In this document: one piece after another, positions 26,876 through 35,421 of the stretch | Layout: every line of letters starts with the position of its first letter | Numbering within the stretch: position 1 is the stretch's first letter | Assembly (NCBI RefSeq): GCF_029544075.1 | Contig: NZ_JAJQJH010000015.1 | Span: 1 to 64,000, forward strand | Direction of reading: 5' to 3' | DNA from: Chromohalobacter canadensis | GTDB taxonomy: Bacteria > Pseudomonadota > Gammaproteobacteria > Pseudomonadales > Halomonadaceae | Length of the DNA: 64,000 nt | Translations under genes and position numbers: made by a program | The notes under the pieces: generated by a model | Database searches by the model: none | Told to the model about the DNA's origin: nothing | Seen by the model: only the letters and a program-made list of their open reading frames with translations

Positions 26876-27790
26876 CTAACCGTTCGCTTCTATCGAATGC
26901 TCATCGCAGCAATCGGTCACGGCTTCGTGCAGGGCCGCCGCCAGCGCCCGTGTGGCCGGCCCTGCACGATCCCGGTCGCGAAAGATCAGCTGCATCGGCG
27001 CTTCGCGACGCCCCCCGAGCGCCAAGGGCAAGGGGACAAGCGTTCCCATGCGCAATGCCTCACGAATACGGGTCGTCGGCATCCAGGCGAACCCCAATCC
27101 GCGGCACAGCATATCGACCGATGTCACCAGGTGACTCAAGGTCCAGCGCTGCTCAGCCTTGAGCCATCCGGCATCCATCGACTGACGTAGCGCCGAATCT
27201 CGCACCACCAATTGACGATGCTGCTCTAGATCGCGCAGGTCGAGCTCACGTCCCAGATGCTGCAAGGGATGCGCAGGATGCGAGACAGCCAAGAACTCCA
27301 CGTTGACCAATGGCTCGCCGAGGAAACCCTGGGCCGCAATGCCGGACACCACCAGGTCGGCACGTCCATCGTAGAGCATCTCGACACCGCCATTGAGTAC
27401 GGTTTCATGCAATTGCACACGAACATGAGGGTAAAGGTTCGAGACATTGTCCAACGCATGCGCCAAGGCATCCGATGGAAAGATCTGATCGATGGCGATT
27501 ACCACCTCGGCTTCGAGCCCCTCGCCCAGGCGCCCGGCGACATCCTCCAGGGCTTCGGCGCTTTCCAGCAATTGCCGAGCACGACGTAGCAGCATGTCTC
27601 CCGCTTCGGTCAAACGTACCTGACGGCCCACAGGCTCCAGAACCCGAACACCCAACTGCTCTTCAAGCTTGTGAACCGCATGGTTGAGCGTGGAAGGACT
27701 CTTGTGCACGGCCTCGGCGGCACGCGCGAACCCGCCATGATCGACCACAGCGGCAAGCATGCGCCATTGCGTCAACGTGACATTTCCCAT
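26876..27790 (-). CDS. LysR family transcriptional regulator, divergent from pirin
   Basis: A 304-residue LysR-type regulator. The winged helix at about 4-62 contains FARAAEAVHKSPSTLNHAVH (recognition region), followed by a linker helix and the periplasmic-binding-protein-like effector domain (about 90-295). It is divergently transcribed from the pirin gene across a 93-bp AT-rich gap that contains the palindrome TTTTCGAAAA (27831-27840). Control of that gene, and of itself, is the simplest reading. The effector cannot be predicted. Confidence 0.88.
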   Translation of the reverse strand: MGNVTLTQWRMLAAVVDHGGFARAAEAVHKSPSTLNHAVHKLEEQLGVRVLEPVGRQVRLTEAGDMLLRRARQLLESAEALEDVAGRLGEGLEAEVVIAIDQIFPSDALAHALDNVSNLYPHVRVQLHETVLNGGVEMLYDGRADLVVSGIAAQGFLGEPLVNVEFLAVSHPAHPLQHLGRELDLRDLEQHRQLVVRDSALRQSMDAGWLKAEQRWTLSHLVTSVDMLCRGLGFAWMPTTRIREALRMGTLVPLPLALGGRREAPMQLIFRDRDRAGPATRALAAALHEAVTDCCDEHSIEANG

Positions 27791-27830
27791 TCGATTTCCT
27801 CGAAGATTATAAGCAAAAATATGCGATTAA

Positions 27831-27840
27831 TTTTCGAAAA
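27831..27840. promoter_or_regulatory. Palindrome in the LysR/pirin intergenic region
   Basis: TTTTCGAAAA, a perfect 10-bp palindrome embedded in a markedly AT-rich 93-bp gap between the divergent LysR and pirin genes. It is a plausible part of the LysR operator, but nothing beyond position and symmetry supports it. Confidence 0.35.
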
Positions 27841-27883
27841 AAACGAACTAAAATGCCAGGTATCGTTATCAAGAGGATTCACC

Positions 27884-28732
27884 ATGACACATGCGATGCA
27901 GACTACTCGCCAGATCAAGCACATACGATCCAGCCATCCAAGCCAAGACGGCGATGGCGTCAAGATCAAACGCCTGCACGACTTCGAGGGTGGACTCGAT
28001 CCCTTTCTCATGCTCGACGAACTGGGGTCCGATCAGCCCAATGACTATATCGGGGGCTTCCCACCGCATCCACACCGGGGCATGCAGACACTCACGTATG
28101 TCATTAACGGGGGGCTGACACACGAGGATCACCTCGGCCACAGCAGCACCATCCATGCCGGTGATGCGCAATGGATGCACACTGGGCGCGGTATGATCCA
28201 CTCCGAGATGCCATTGACTGACAGTCAAGGGCTTCACGCCTTTCAGTTGTGGATCAACCTACCCGCACGCGACAAGCTGAGCACGGCCACTTACCGCGAT
28301 ATCCGCGCGCAGGAAATGCCTCACCTTGAGGGACAGGGAGGCCGCTTGATCGCACTCGGCGGCCGCTGGCACAGCACCACGTCCGTTATCGATGGCCCCC
28401 TCGATGCCTTGGCTGGCGGTGCCGGCATCGCCGATGTGCGGCTCGAGTCGGGAACCTTGTCGCTTACGCAACTCAGTGACGAGACCCTGCTAGTATATGC
28501 CTATCTAGGAACAGTGAAGATTGGCAATCAAACGGTAAATGCTGGTCATCTCGCAGTGCTCGAGGCGGGCGACGCACTCACGTTAGAAGCGGACGGCAAA
28601 GCCGGCGCCCTGCTCTTGCGTGGCACACCGCACCGCGAGCCTATCGCCCACTACGGGCCTTTCGTGATGAACTCACGCAGCGAGCTCGAGGCCGCCATGC
28701 AGGCCTACCGTGACGGCAGCTTGACCGACTAA
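27884..28732 (+). CDS. Pirin family protein
   Basis: A 282-residue bicupin iron-binding protein of the pirin family. Bacterial members include quercetinase-like dioxygenases and regulators. The metal ligands of the N-terminal cupin are visible in PPHPHRGMQTLTYV and the downstream MHTGRGMIHSEMP segment (three His and one Glu). The C-terminal cupin is more degenerate. The ATG at 27884 is chosen because AGAGGA lies 8 bases upstream; the longer open frame from 27671 would run into the divergent LysR gene. Induction by that LysR in response to aromatic or electrophile stress is a guess from the context. Confidence 0.88.
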   Translation: MTHAMQTTRQIKHIRSSHPSQDGDGVKIKRLHDFEGGLDPFLMLDELGSDQPNDYIGGFPPHPHRGMQTLTYVINGGLTHEDHLGHSSTIHAGDAQWMHTGRGMIHSEMPLTDSQGLHAFQLWINLPARDKLSTATYRDIRAQEMPHLEGQGGRLIALGGRWHSTTSVIDGPLDALAGGAGIADVRLESGTLSLTQLSDETLLVYAYLGTVKIGNQTVNAGHLAVLEAGDALTLEADGKAGALLLRGTPHREPIAHYGPFVMNSRSELEAAMQAYRDGSLTD

Positions 28733-28795
28733 AATCATGTCGCTACGGTACATCGCGTGGCACCGGTAAGGGACTGCCAACATAGCCACGTTATA

Positions 28796-28820
28796 GGCAA
28801 GCCGATACCATCGGCTTGCC
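28796..28820. repeat. Perfect 11-bp inverted repeat after pirin
   Basis: GGCAAGCCGAT-ACC-ATCGGCTTGCC lies 63 bases past the pirin stop and 101 bases before the M23 peptidase gene. It could be a terminator lacking a U-run or a 3' stabilising hairpin. The remaining intergenic sequence is AT-rich and shows nothing else. Confidence 0.5.
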
Positions 28821-28921
28821 ATCGCTGTATGCATGAACAGGATAGGCATTTCATTTAGCATGAGTTATCGTTTCAGCGCCTTTTATCTATTTAACGTTCA
28901 CGTATACGGCTTCTACTTACC

Positions 28922-30583
28922 ATGTTGCGGATTCTTCATTCGCTGCCCCGCACACATAAACTGATTTTATTACCGGTCGCCACTATGGTGACCGTGCTGG
29001 GCGCGCACAAAATCGTTACCGTCATCGACGGCAACGGTGGCAATTCAGCCACTCACCAGATCACTCAAGACGTCGACGTTTCTCGTTCGTCGTCTCCTTC
29101 GCTTGCGAGTAATGCTCTCGACACCCTCGAGACCGTCACCACTCGCGATATACCGCTAAGTGAGCTCAAGACCCAGGAAATCGTCGATGTCGACTTCATC
29201 GACAAGACGCACGCGGCTGATGACACTGTATCCGAGGCACCCGCTTTCGAGGCTCAAGAAGCTCCTCCTTACCTCGCCGCCGAGGCCCTTCACGCGGCCA
29301 TTCAGTTACCTAAGCTTCTCTCCGATGGAGAGCTCGAAGATAATGCCTTGGGTGGAACATCCTACGAAGACTTTTCCATCGACCCGACGGAATTGCACGA
29401 TGAGGATGGCAGTCCGGATCTTGAGCGTGAGATTGCCTCACAGCAGGAATTCGTGCCGGAATGGGAAACTTATACGGTACAGAAAGGCGACACGTTCGCT
29501 GTAACGGCGGAGCGTACTCTGGGTCTGGGTTACAGCGATGTCATGCACATTCTGGATAGCCTCCCCGACAAAAGTGCTCTGACCCGCTGGCGTGTTGGGC
29601 GCTCATTCGATTACAAACTCGACCAGGACGGCGACCTGCTCGCGTTGCGTATCATGAAAGATGCGCGTGAAGGTTACTTGATCGAGCGTGAGTCTCTTCA
29701 AGACGATTTTGACGTATCCAATATCCTCAAGGCCACCGAACCGTCTCAACGTCTTTTTGCCGGCACGGTCAACGGAAGCTTCACCCTTTCGGCAGAATCC
29801 ACGGGGCTTTCCCGCTCCGAGGTAGCTCAACTAACGAGCTTACTCTCGAAGAAGCTGGATTTCCGCCGCAATACGCGTGCCGGCGATCATTTTCAGGTGC
29901 TCGTCGAATCCGACATGCTGGAAGGCGAAAGCGTCGACTCGCGCATTCTCGCCGCCCAGTACCAAGGCGACCGTATGAACCTGACCGTCGTACGCAATAG
30001 TGCCGACGACCAGTTTTATACTCCCGATGGCCAAAGCCTCGACCCAGCCTTCAACCGGTACCCATTCGAGGGGCACTATCGCATAAGCTCGCCGTTCAAC
30101 CTGCGGCGCAAGCACCCGATAACCGGGCGCATCAGCCCGCACCGGGGTACGGACTTCGCCATGCGTACCGGCACTGCCGTCGACTCGCCAGCAGCCGGTC
30201 GCGTCGTGAAATCCGCCTATCAGGCCAATGGAGCCGGCAACTACCTCGTCATTCGCCACGACAATGGCTACAAGACGCGCTACATGCATCTCTCCAAGCG
30301 CCTCGTCTCTGAAGGTGAGCGTGTCGAGATGGGCCAAGAAATCGCTTTGTCCGGCAATACCGGAGGTAGTACAGGCCCGCACTTGCATTACGAAGTCATG
30401 GTCAATAACCGTTCCGTGGACGCCATGCGCGTCAAGCTTCCAGAGAACCAAAGCCTGGAAGGCAAGCAACTGGCGGCGTTCAAGAAAGAGTCCAAGCCAT
30501 TGCTCGCCAAGCTGGAAAGCGACAGCGATGTTCCGGCCATCGCCAGCGTACGGCTTGACGAGACATCGGGCGACGAAGGCTAG
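28922..30583 (+). CDS. M23 family murein endopeptidase with LysM-like domain
   Basis: A 553-residue cell-wall enzyme of the MepM/NlpD type that cuts peptide cross-links in peptidoglycan during growth. Residues 14-33 form an N-terminal membrane anchor (LILLPVATMVTVLGAHKIVT), followed by an acidic low-complexity linker to about 175. An OapA/LysM-like domain starts at YTVQKGDTFAVTAERTLG. The lysostaphin-like catalytic domain (about 395-500) carries zinc ligands in SPHRGTDFAM (H and D) and the HLHYEV motif. It is monocistronic and followed by a terminator. The long acidic linker is consistent with a halophilic lifestyle. Confidence 0.9.
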   Translation: MLRILHSLPRTHKLILLPVATMVTVLGAHKIVTVIDGNGGNSATHQITQDVDVSRSSSPSLASNALDTLETVTTRDIPLSELKTQEIVDVDFIDKTHAADDTVSEAPAFEAQEAPPYLAAEALHAAIQLPKLLSDGELEDNALGGTSYEDFSIDPTELHDEDGSPDLEREIASQQEFVPEWETYTVQKGDTFAVTAERTLGLGYSDVMHILDSLPDKSALTRWRVGRSFDYKLDQDGDLLALRIMKDAREGYLIERESLQDDFDVSNILKATEPSQRLFAGTVNGSFTLSAESTGLSRSEVAQLTSLLSKKLDFRRNTRAGDHFQVLVESDMLEGESVDSRILAAQYQGDRMNLTVVRNSADDQFYTPDGQSLDPAFNRYPFEGHYRISSPFNLRRKHPITGRISPHRGTDFAMRTGTAVDSPAAGRVVKSAYQANGAGNYLVIRHDNGYKTRYMHLSKRLVSEGERVEMGQEIALSGNTGGSTGPHLHYEVMVNNRSVDAMRVKLPENQSLEGKQLAAFKKESKPLLAKLESDSDVPAIASVRLDETSGDEG

Positions 30584-30608
30584 GGAACGTCTAGTCGGGA
30601 GCCTCTCA

Positions 30609-30640
30609 CAAATCGCCCCCCCTTCCGGTGGGGCGATTTG
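30609..30640. terminator. Terminator hairpin between the convergent M23 peptidase and nasS genes
   Basis: Perfect 11-bp arms CAAATCGCCCC/GGGGCGATTTG with a 10-nt loop, placed 26 bases after the peptidase stop and 14 bases past the nasS stop. The flanking T and A residues are few, so both transcripts could use it as a modest bidirectional terminator. Confidence 0.65.
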
Positions 30641-30653
30641 CGTTTGGGCCTCT

Positions 30654-31871
30654 TTAGCCTCGGCCCGAAAAACGTCCGCCACCCAACAGCTGATCACCCC
30701 CCATGGCTATGTCTCCATGACGCCCTTCCAGTGCCCATTGCGACGCATGTTCGCCTTCGCTTTTAACATCGACAAGCGGATAATTGAAGCCAAGGTCATC
30801 GGCCGCTTCGCGGAAAAGATCCGGCCGCACGCAACGTGTCAGGCAGTCCTCGAGCACTGGCGCGGCGACATCCAAGTGCTGCCAACGCCGCATCTGTTCA
30901 GCGTACCAACGTAGATGAGACCGCCAAGGGAAGTTCGCGGCATGATGATGAAACACACTCATGCCATGCGTCGCCGGCGCACCTTCCCCCGCCATGCTTT
31001 CCTCCACCACGGTGGGGGACACATCCAGGTAGCCCTTTTCGCACATCAAGCGAGCCGCCTCGACACGCTGCGACGGGATATCCAACCAGGCGCAAGCCTC
31101 GAGTAACGCTCGTAGCACCGCGCGGTGCGTTGCCGGATAGGCATCGGCCCATGCCTCGCGTACCGCGAAGACTTTTTCCTGTCCATGCTGCCAAATGTCG
31201 TGACTACCAAGCAGCACGCGACCACTTTCACGACGTGCTGCGAGCGTATTCCAGGGTTCGCCGACACAGTAGCCATCCAGCCAACCGGCCTTGAGTTGCT
31301 CCGCCACCAAGGGCGGTGGCACCACGCGCAATTCGAGATCACGATCAGGGTCGACACCCCCTTCCGCCAGCCAATAGCGCAGCTGATAGCGGTGTGAGGA
31401 AAAGGGATACACGCTAGCGAAACGCAACGCCGGCTCGCCAGCGGCGCGCCGTTGACGCACCACCGCCACCAGTGCGCGAGCGGAAACCGGTGCCTGCGAC
31501 ATGGCTTCGGGATCGGCTGCCTGCATGCTGGCATACAGCGCATTGGACACGGTGATGGCATTCCCCCCGAGGTTCAGCGTCAGCGCCGAAAGCATCGGCG
31601 TAGGGCGTCCATCGAGTCCCAACGTCGAGGCCAACGGCATCAAGGGCAGCATCTGCGCACCATCGAGGAGCCCGAGCTGCATACCATCGCGCAAGCCGGC
31701 CCACGACGACTCGACTTGCAGCGTCACATCCAGCCCATGCGTCGCGAAGAAGCCGCGTTCTCGCGCCACCACCAGTGGCGCAGCATCGTTGAGCGGCAAC
31801 ATGCCCAGGGTCAGCGTATCGCGCTCGGGCAAGGGCCACTCGTCTCGAGGCGTTTGGGGCTCGTTCATCAT
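30654..31871 (-). CDS. nasS: Nitrate sensor NasS (cytoplasmic NrtA-like binding protein)
   Basis: A 405-residue protein related to the periplasmic nitrate/bicarbonate-binding proteins NrtA/CmpA but lacking any signal peptide (starts MMNEPQTPRDEW), as expected for the cytoplasmic sensor NasS. In known systems NasS holds NasT inactive until nitrate or nitrite binds. Recognisable parts are LTLGMLPLNDAAPLVVARER at the N-terminus, SVYPFSSHRYQLRYWLA and DGYCVGEPWN. It lies 6 bases downstream of nasT and is co-transcribed with it. The nitrate genes it should govern are at 32821 and 45535-53023. Confidence 0.9.
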   Translation of the reverse strand: MMNEPQTPRDEWPLPERDTLTLGMLPLNDAAPLVVARERGFFATHGLDVTLQVESSWAGLRDGMQLGLLDGAQMLPLMPLASTLGLDGRPTPMLSALTLNLGGNAITVSNALYASMQAADPEAMSQAPVSARALVAVVRQRRAAGEPALRFASVYPFSSHRYQLRYWLAEGGVDPDRDLELRVVPPPLVAEQLKAGWLDGYCVGEPWNTLAARRESGRVLLGSHDIWQHGQEKVFAVREAWADAYPATHRAVLRALLEACAWLDIPSQRVEAARLMCEKGYLDVSPTVVEESMAGEGAPATHGMSVFHHHAANFPWRSHLRWYAEQMRRWQHLDVAAPVLEDCLTRCVRPDLFREAADDLGFNYPLVDVKSEGEHASQWALEGRHGDIAMGGDQLLGGGRFSGRG

Positions 31872-31877
31872 TGTCTC

Positions 31878-32456
31878 CTACGACTCGTCGTCATCGCTGG
31901 CCAGGACGGCCTGAGCCACCTCGTGAATGGTCAACCGACGATTCATGGCGTGCTTGCGTAGCCACTGATAAGCAGCGTCTTCGCTGAACGCGTGCGTTTC
32001 CATCAATTGGCTCTTGGCGCGCTCAATAGTGCGCCGCTGCGAGAGCGTGGTTTGCGTTTTGGTCAACTCCCCCTTCAAGGCTCGATGCGACTCGAAGCTG
32101 GCGATCGCCACGTTGACCATCGAACGCACCAGCGCCGGCTGTACGTCTTCGACTACGTAGGCGCTGACGCCTGCACTCGTCGCTTCGCGCGTCAAATCCG
32201 GCGTTTCTTCCTCGGCGAGCATGATCATCGGCTTGGGGAAGCGACGGCCTAGTTGGCCCATGTGCTCCAAGGTATCGCGACTCGGTAGCGCCGCATCGAT
32301 GATTACCGCATCCGGCTTGACGCTCGTCATGATGGCATAGAGGTCGTCATGCTCATCGGCACGTGTCACCACGTCGAAGCCCGCTTCGTGCAGCGCTTGT
32401 TCCAGCGCCCGCGAACGTTCCGGTCGCGCATCCACGATCAGCACCTTCACGGTCAT
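31878..32456 (-). CDS. nasT: Nitrate-responsive RNA-binding antiterminator NasT
   Basis: A 192-residue regulator with an N-terminal receiver domain (D54 in VIIDAALPS occupies the phosphoacceptor position) and a C-terminal ANTAR domain (about 130-185, RRTIERAKSQLMETHAFSED then AYQWLRKHAM). NasT binds paired hairpins in nas leader RNAs and prevents termination; NasS blocks it when nitrate is absent. The ATG at 32456 has GGAGGAGAG just upstream. Longer frames reach back past the promoter elements and are rejected. Two candidate target leaders lie at 48259-48384 and 48651-48790. Confidence 0.93.
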   Translation of the reverse strand: MTVKVLIVDARPERSRALEQALHEAGFDVVTRADEHDDLYAIMTSVKPDAVIIDAALPSRDTLEHMGQLGRRFPKPMIMLAEEETPDLTREATSAGVSAYVVEDVQPALVRSMVNVAIASFESHRALKGELTKTQTTLSQRRTIERAKSQLMETHAFSEDAAYQWLRKHAMNRRLTIHEVAQAVLASDDDES

Positions 32457-32491
32457 GCGCTCTCCTCCCCTGGGTGCTTGTCTCTTTGTAA

Positions 32492-32507
32492 TGCAGGTTA
32501 CATGCCA
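32492..32507 (-). promoter_or_regulatory. Sigma-54-like promoter of nasTS
   Basis: Read on the minus strand the site is TGGCATGTAACCTGCA, matching TGGCAYRNNNNTTGCW at every fixed position except one (CTGC for TTGC). The GG and GC cores are correctly spaced. The start point would fall about 25-30 bases before the nasT ATG. Confidence 0.55.
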
Positions 32508-32543
32508 GGTAATGCCCTGCGGCAGCCCATGCCACACGGACTC

Positions 32544-32560
32544 TGCACAGCAGAAGTGCG
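32544..32560. promoter_or_regulatory. NtrC-like binding dyad between nasTS and narK
   Basis: TGCACAGCAGAAGTGCG fits the NtrC layout TGCAC-N7-GTGCA with one mismatch in the last base. It is 109 bp upstream of the narK -24 element and 37 bp from the nasT -24 element, so it could serve both divergent promoters. Confidence 0.5.
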
Positions 32561-32668
32561 CCATCAACGCATCACAGCGGTGCGGTAGCGCCTCAAGACG
32601 CACCAAAAGCATGCCAATGAGCCGCTTTGGACCGATAAACCGGGGCATTCATCACCGCCCTTATCCAT

Positions 32669-32684
32669 TGGCATACCTTTTGCT
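32669..32684 (+). promoter_or_regulatory. Sigma-54 promoter of the narK-type nitrate transporter
   Basis: TGGCATACCTTTTGCT is an exact match to the -24/-12 consensus TGGCAYRNNNNTTGCW. The transcript would begin near 32695, leaving a leader of about 125 bases before the ATG. I see small stems in that leader (for example CCTTC-ACACC-GAAGG near 32757-32771) but no terminator with a U-run. Confidence 0.7.
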
Positions 32685-32820
32685 TTTTATAAGTCAGCCA
32701 GACGTGGACCAGGCTCGCCAAGTGAGTACGAGTGCGTCGAACTTCAGGACCCGGCCCTTCACACCGAAGGTCGCCAACGTCGCGTTCGATCTCCGCTACT
32801 CCAACGCTAGAGGATGAGTC

Positions 32821-34176
32821 ATGGAAATCCGCAACAAAGCCAACAAGATACGGCTTTTCAGCCTCAAGTCACCGCAGATGCGCGTCTTCCACATGTCGTG
32901 GTTCGCATTTCACGTCTGCTTCTTCGGCTGGTTCGGCATCGCCCCGCTGATGGCGGTGATACGTGACGATCTCGGGCTAACCAAGACCCAGATCGGCAAC
33001 ACCATCATCGCCTCCGTCGCCATCACTGTACTGGTCCGCCTGATAATCGGCCTACTCTGCGACAAGATCGGGCCACGCAAGGCCTACACCTGGCTGCTAT
33101 GCCTCGGCTCGCTGCCTGTGATGCTGATCGGCTTCGCCGACAGCTTCGAGACCTTCCTGCTGGCACGCCTGGCGATAGGTGCAATCGGCGCCTCGTTCGT
33201 CATCACTCAGTACCATACCTCGGTGATGTTTGGGCCCAACGTGGTCGGAACCGCTAATGCGACCACGGCGGGCTGGGGCAACCTGGGTGGCGGCACCACG
33301 CAAATTCTCATGCCCTTGGTCTTCGCCGGTATCCTGATGCTCGGTGTCAATGAGGCGCTCGGCTGGCGTCTGGCCATGGTTGTGCCAGGCATCGTCCTGT
33401 TCGCGACCGGTATCGCCTACTACTTCTTCACGCAGGACGCACCGAACGGCAACTTCGACGCACTGCGGGCGCGCGGAGAACTCCCTTATGCCGAGAAAGA
33501 ACACGGCATGGCGCAGAGCTTTGGCGCCGCCATGAAGGACGTACGTGTCTGGGCACTGTTCATCGTTTACGCGGCCTGCTTCGGCGTCGAGCTGACCATC
33601 AACAACATTGCCGCCATTTACTTCTTCGATAACTTCGAGCTCGACCTGGCGACCGCCGGACTCATCGCCGGGCTATTTGGATTAATGAACCTGTTCGCCC
33701 GCACTCTTGGCGGTATCTTCTCTGATCTTTTCGCCCGCCATGGGGGTCTCAAGGGGCGCGTGCGCTGGCTGTTCATCGCCATGCTCTGTGAAGGGATCGC
33801 CCTGATGGGCTTCGCCCAGATGCAGACGCTGGCGCTCGCCATCGGCATCATGCTGGTCTTTAGCCTGTTCACTCAAATGGCCGAAGGTGCCACCTTCGGG
33901 GTCGTGCCCTTCATCAACAAGAAAGCCCTCGGCGCTGTCGCCGGTATCGTGGGAGCCGGTGGCAACGCGGGCGCCGTCGGTGCCGGTTTTCTGTTCCGCA
34001 GCGAATCGCTTTCTTATCAGCAAGGCCTTTTCTTCCTCGGCGTTGCGGTGATACTCGCCTCCTTTTGCACCCTGCTCGTCCGCTTCTCGCCGCAGGTTCT
34101 TGCCGCAGAAGACGCCGCCTACCGTGACGCCGCAGCAGGCAACGCAACCCCCGTCGATGCTATTGCCGCACGCTGA
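32821..34176 (+). CDS. narK: NarK-type nitrate/nitrite MFS transporter
   Basis: A 451-residue, twelve-helix major facilitator of the nitrate/nitrite porter family. The family's nitrate signatures are visible: GWGNLGGGTTQILMPLVF in helix 5 and AGIVGAGGNAGAVGAGF near helix 11, plus CDKIGPRKAYTW in loop 2-3. It likely imports nitrate for assimilation, since it is divergent from nasTS and the window encodes assimilatory but no respiratory nitrate reductase. AGAGGA lies 4-9 bases upstream of the ATG. An exact sigma-54 promoter match and an NtrC-like site indicate control by nitrogen limitation. Confidence 0.92.
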   Translation: MEIRNKANKIRLFSLKSPQMRVFHMSWFAFHVCFFGWFGIAPLMAVIRDDLGLTKTQIGNTIIASVAITVLVRLIIGLLCDKIGPRKAYTWLLCLGSLPVMLIGFADSFETFLLARLAIGAIGASFVITQYHTSVMFGPNVVGTANATTAGWGNLGGGTTQILMPLVFAGILMLGVNEALGWRLAMVVPGIVLFATGIAYYFFTQDAPNGNFDALRARGELPYAEKEHGMAQSFGAAMKDVRVWALFIVYAACFGVELTINNIAAIYFFDNFELDLATAGLIAGLFGLMNLFARTLGGIFSDLFARHGGLKGRVRWLFIAMLCEGIALMGFAQMQTLALAIGIMLVFSLFTQMAEGATFGVVPFINKKALGAVAGIVGAGGNAGAVGAGFLFRSESLSYQQGLFFLGVAVILASFCTLLVRFSPQVLAAEDAAYRDAAAGNATPVDAIAAR

Positions 34177-34319
34177 ATACGCATGCACACCGGGAAGCCA
34201 TCGCTCGTCGGTGGCTCTTGCCCTCAAGAGTCGCCCCGCTGTTTCATCGAGGGGTTGCGGCGCCCAGCATGGATAGCGCACTGTGAATGATCAGGACCGA
34301 TCACCTAAAGGAGTTCACT

Positions 34320-34796
34320 ATGACCATCGCGCAAGGCGACAAGCTACCCAGCGTCACCCTCAAGACCAATGGCGCCAATGGCCCGGAAGACTTCGATACC
34401 GGCGAATTCTTCGCTGGCAAGCGTGTGGTGCTGTTCGCAGTGCCCGGCGCCTTTACGCCGGGATGCTCCAACACCCACATGCCGGGCTTCGTGATCAACG
34501 CCGACGACATTCTCGCCAAGGGGGTGGACGCCATCGCCTGCCTGGCCGTCAACGACGCTTTCGTGCTCGGCGCCTGGCAGCAGGATCAAAACGCCCAGGC
34601 GATTACCATGCTCGCCGACGGGCATGCCGACTTCACTCGCGCCATCGGCATGGAGAAGGATGCTAGCGGCGCCGGCATGGGGACACGTAGCCAGCGTTAC
34701 GCCATGATCGTCGACGATGGCGTGGTGAGCTACTTAGGCGTCGATGAGAAGGGCGTCGAGAAGAGCAGCGCCGAAACCATCCTCGCCAATCTATAA
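34320..34796 (+). CDS. Peroxiredoxin of the Prx5 (glutaredoxin-dependent) type
   Basis: A 158-residue thiol peroxidase that reduces hydrogen peroxide and organic peroxides. The peroxidatic Cys is C49 in VPGAFTPGCSNTHMPG, the Prx5/AHP-E signature, with a second Cys at 74. GMGTRSQRYAMIVDDGVV is the conserved C-terminal strand. AAAGGAG lies 7 bases before the ATG at 34320; a longer frame from 34287 lacks such a site. It is monocistronic and has two hairpins downstream. Confidence 0.93.
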   Translation: MTIAQGDKLPSVTLKTNGANGPEDFDTGEFFAGKRVVLFAVPGAFTPGCSNTHMPGFVINADDILAKGVDAIACLAVNDAFVLGAWQQDQNAQAITMLADGHADFTRAIGMEKDASGAGMGTRSQRYAMIVDDGVVSYLGVDEKGVEKSSAETILANL

Positions 34797-34802
34797 GGCT
34801 AT

Positions 34803-34868
34803 GCATCGGCGTCCTGCCGATGCTCGCTACTGCTTCCTTCCTCGGCCGGTGCATCGGGCACCGGCCGA
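34803..34868. terminator. Two tandem hairpins between the convergent peroxiredoxin and Lrp genes
   Basis: First stem GCATCGGC-GTCCT-GCCGATGC (34803-34823); second stem TCGGCCGGTGC-ATCGG-GCACCGGCCGA (34842-34868). Both are perfect and lack U-runs. One follows each converging gene, so they probably separate the two transcripts. Confidence 0.6.
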
Positions 34869-34872
34869 CCGA

Positions 34873-35316
34873 TTAACGCCGCTCGTCTTTCGGTGAACTC
34901 ATCACGATATGCGTCGTGATCGCACTGACATGGCGCTGCGTCCCCAGCATTTCGGTGTGAAAGCGTTTGTAGCTTGCCAGGTCCTGACTTTCGACTCGCA
35001 AGAGATACTCGAACGTGCCGGCGATGTTGTGACATTCGACCACGTCTGAGGCGACATACATGGCACGCTCGAAGGTTTCCTGAGCGGCCTTGGTGTGCGA
35101 TGACAGTCCCACCGTGACATAGGCCACGAACCCGCGCCCCATGCGCTGGGGATCAGTCACCGCTCGATAGCCGCGGATCACGCCCGTACGCTCAAGCTCC
35201 TGGACACGACGCAGGCATGCCGAAGGCGATAATGCGACACGCTCGGCCAGTTGCACGTTGCTGATACGACCATCCTGCGTGAGCTCTTGCAATATCCTGC
35301 GGTCTACAGCATCCAT
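34873..35316 (-). CDS. Lrp/AsnC family transcriptional regulator
   Basis: A 147-residue regulator with an N-terminal helix-turn-helix (MDAVDRRILQELTQDGRISN, then LAERVALSPSACLRRVQELE) and a C-terminal RAM ligand-binding domain (about 65-140). Small members of this family usually sense an amino acid. It is divergent from a LysE-type exporter, a very common pairing in which the regulator activates amino-acid efflux. The inducing amino acid is unknown. Confidence 0.93.
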   Translation of the reverse strand: MDAVDRRILQELTQDGRISNVQLAERVALSPSACLRRVQELERTGVIRGYRAVTDPQRMGRGFVAYVTVGLSSHTKAAQETFERAMYVASDVVECHNIAGTFEYLLRVESQDLASYKRFHTEMLGTQRHVSAITTHIVMSSPKDERR

Positions 35317-35421
35317 TTCATCCCTTCATTGCATAAAACGCGCAAAAACGACGATATAAGGGCCAATATTGCGTCACGATTCTCTTAAAATTTCATGCCA
35401 CGTGCAAAGAGAGAATCGTCC

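Noticed and set aside
32695-32820. Possible NasT-controlled attenuator in the narK leader
   Set aside because: The leader has only small stems and no GC-rich hairpin followed by a U-run, unlike the nasA and nasC leaders. Only the sigma-54 promoter is supported.
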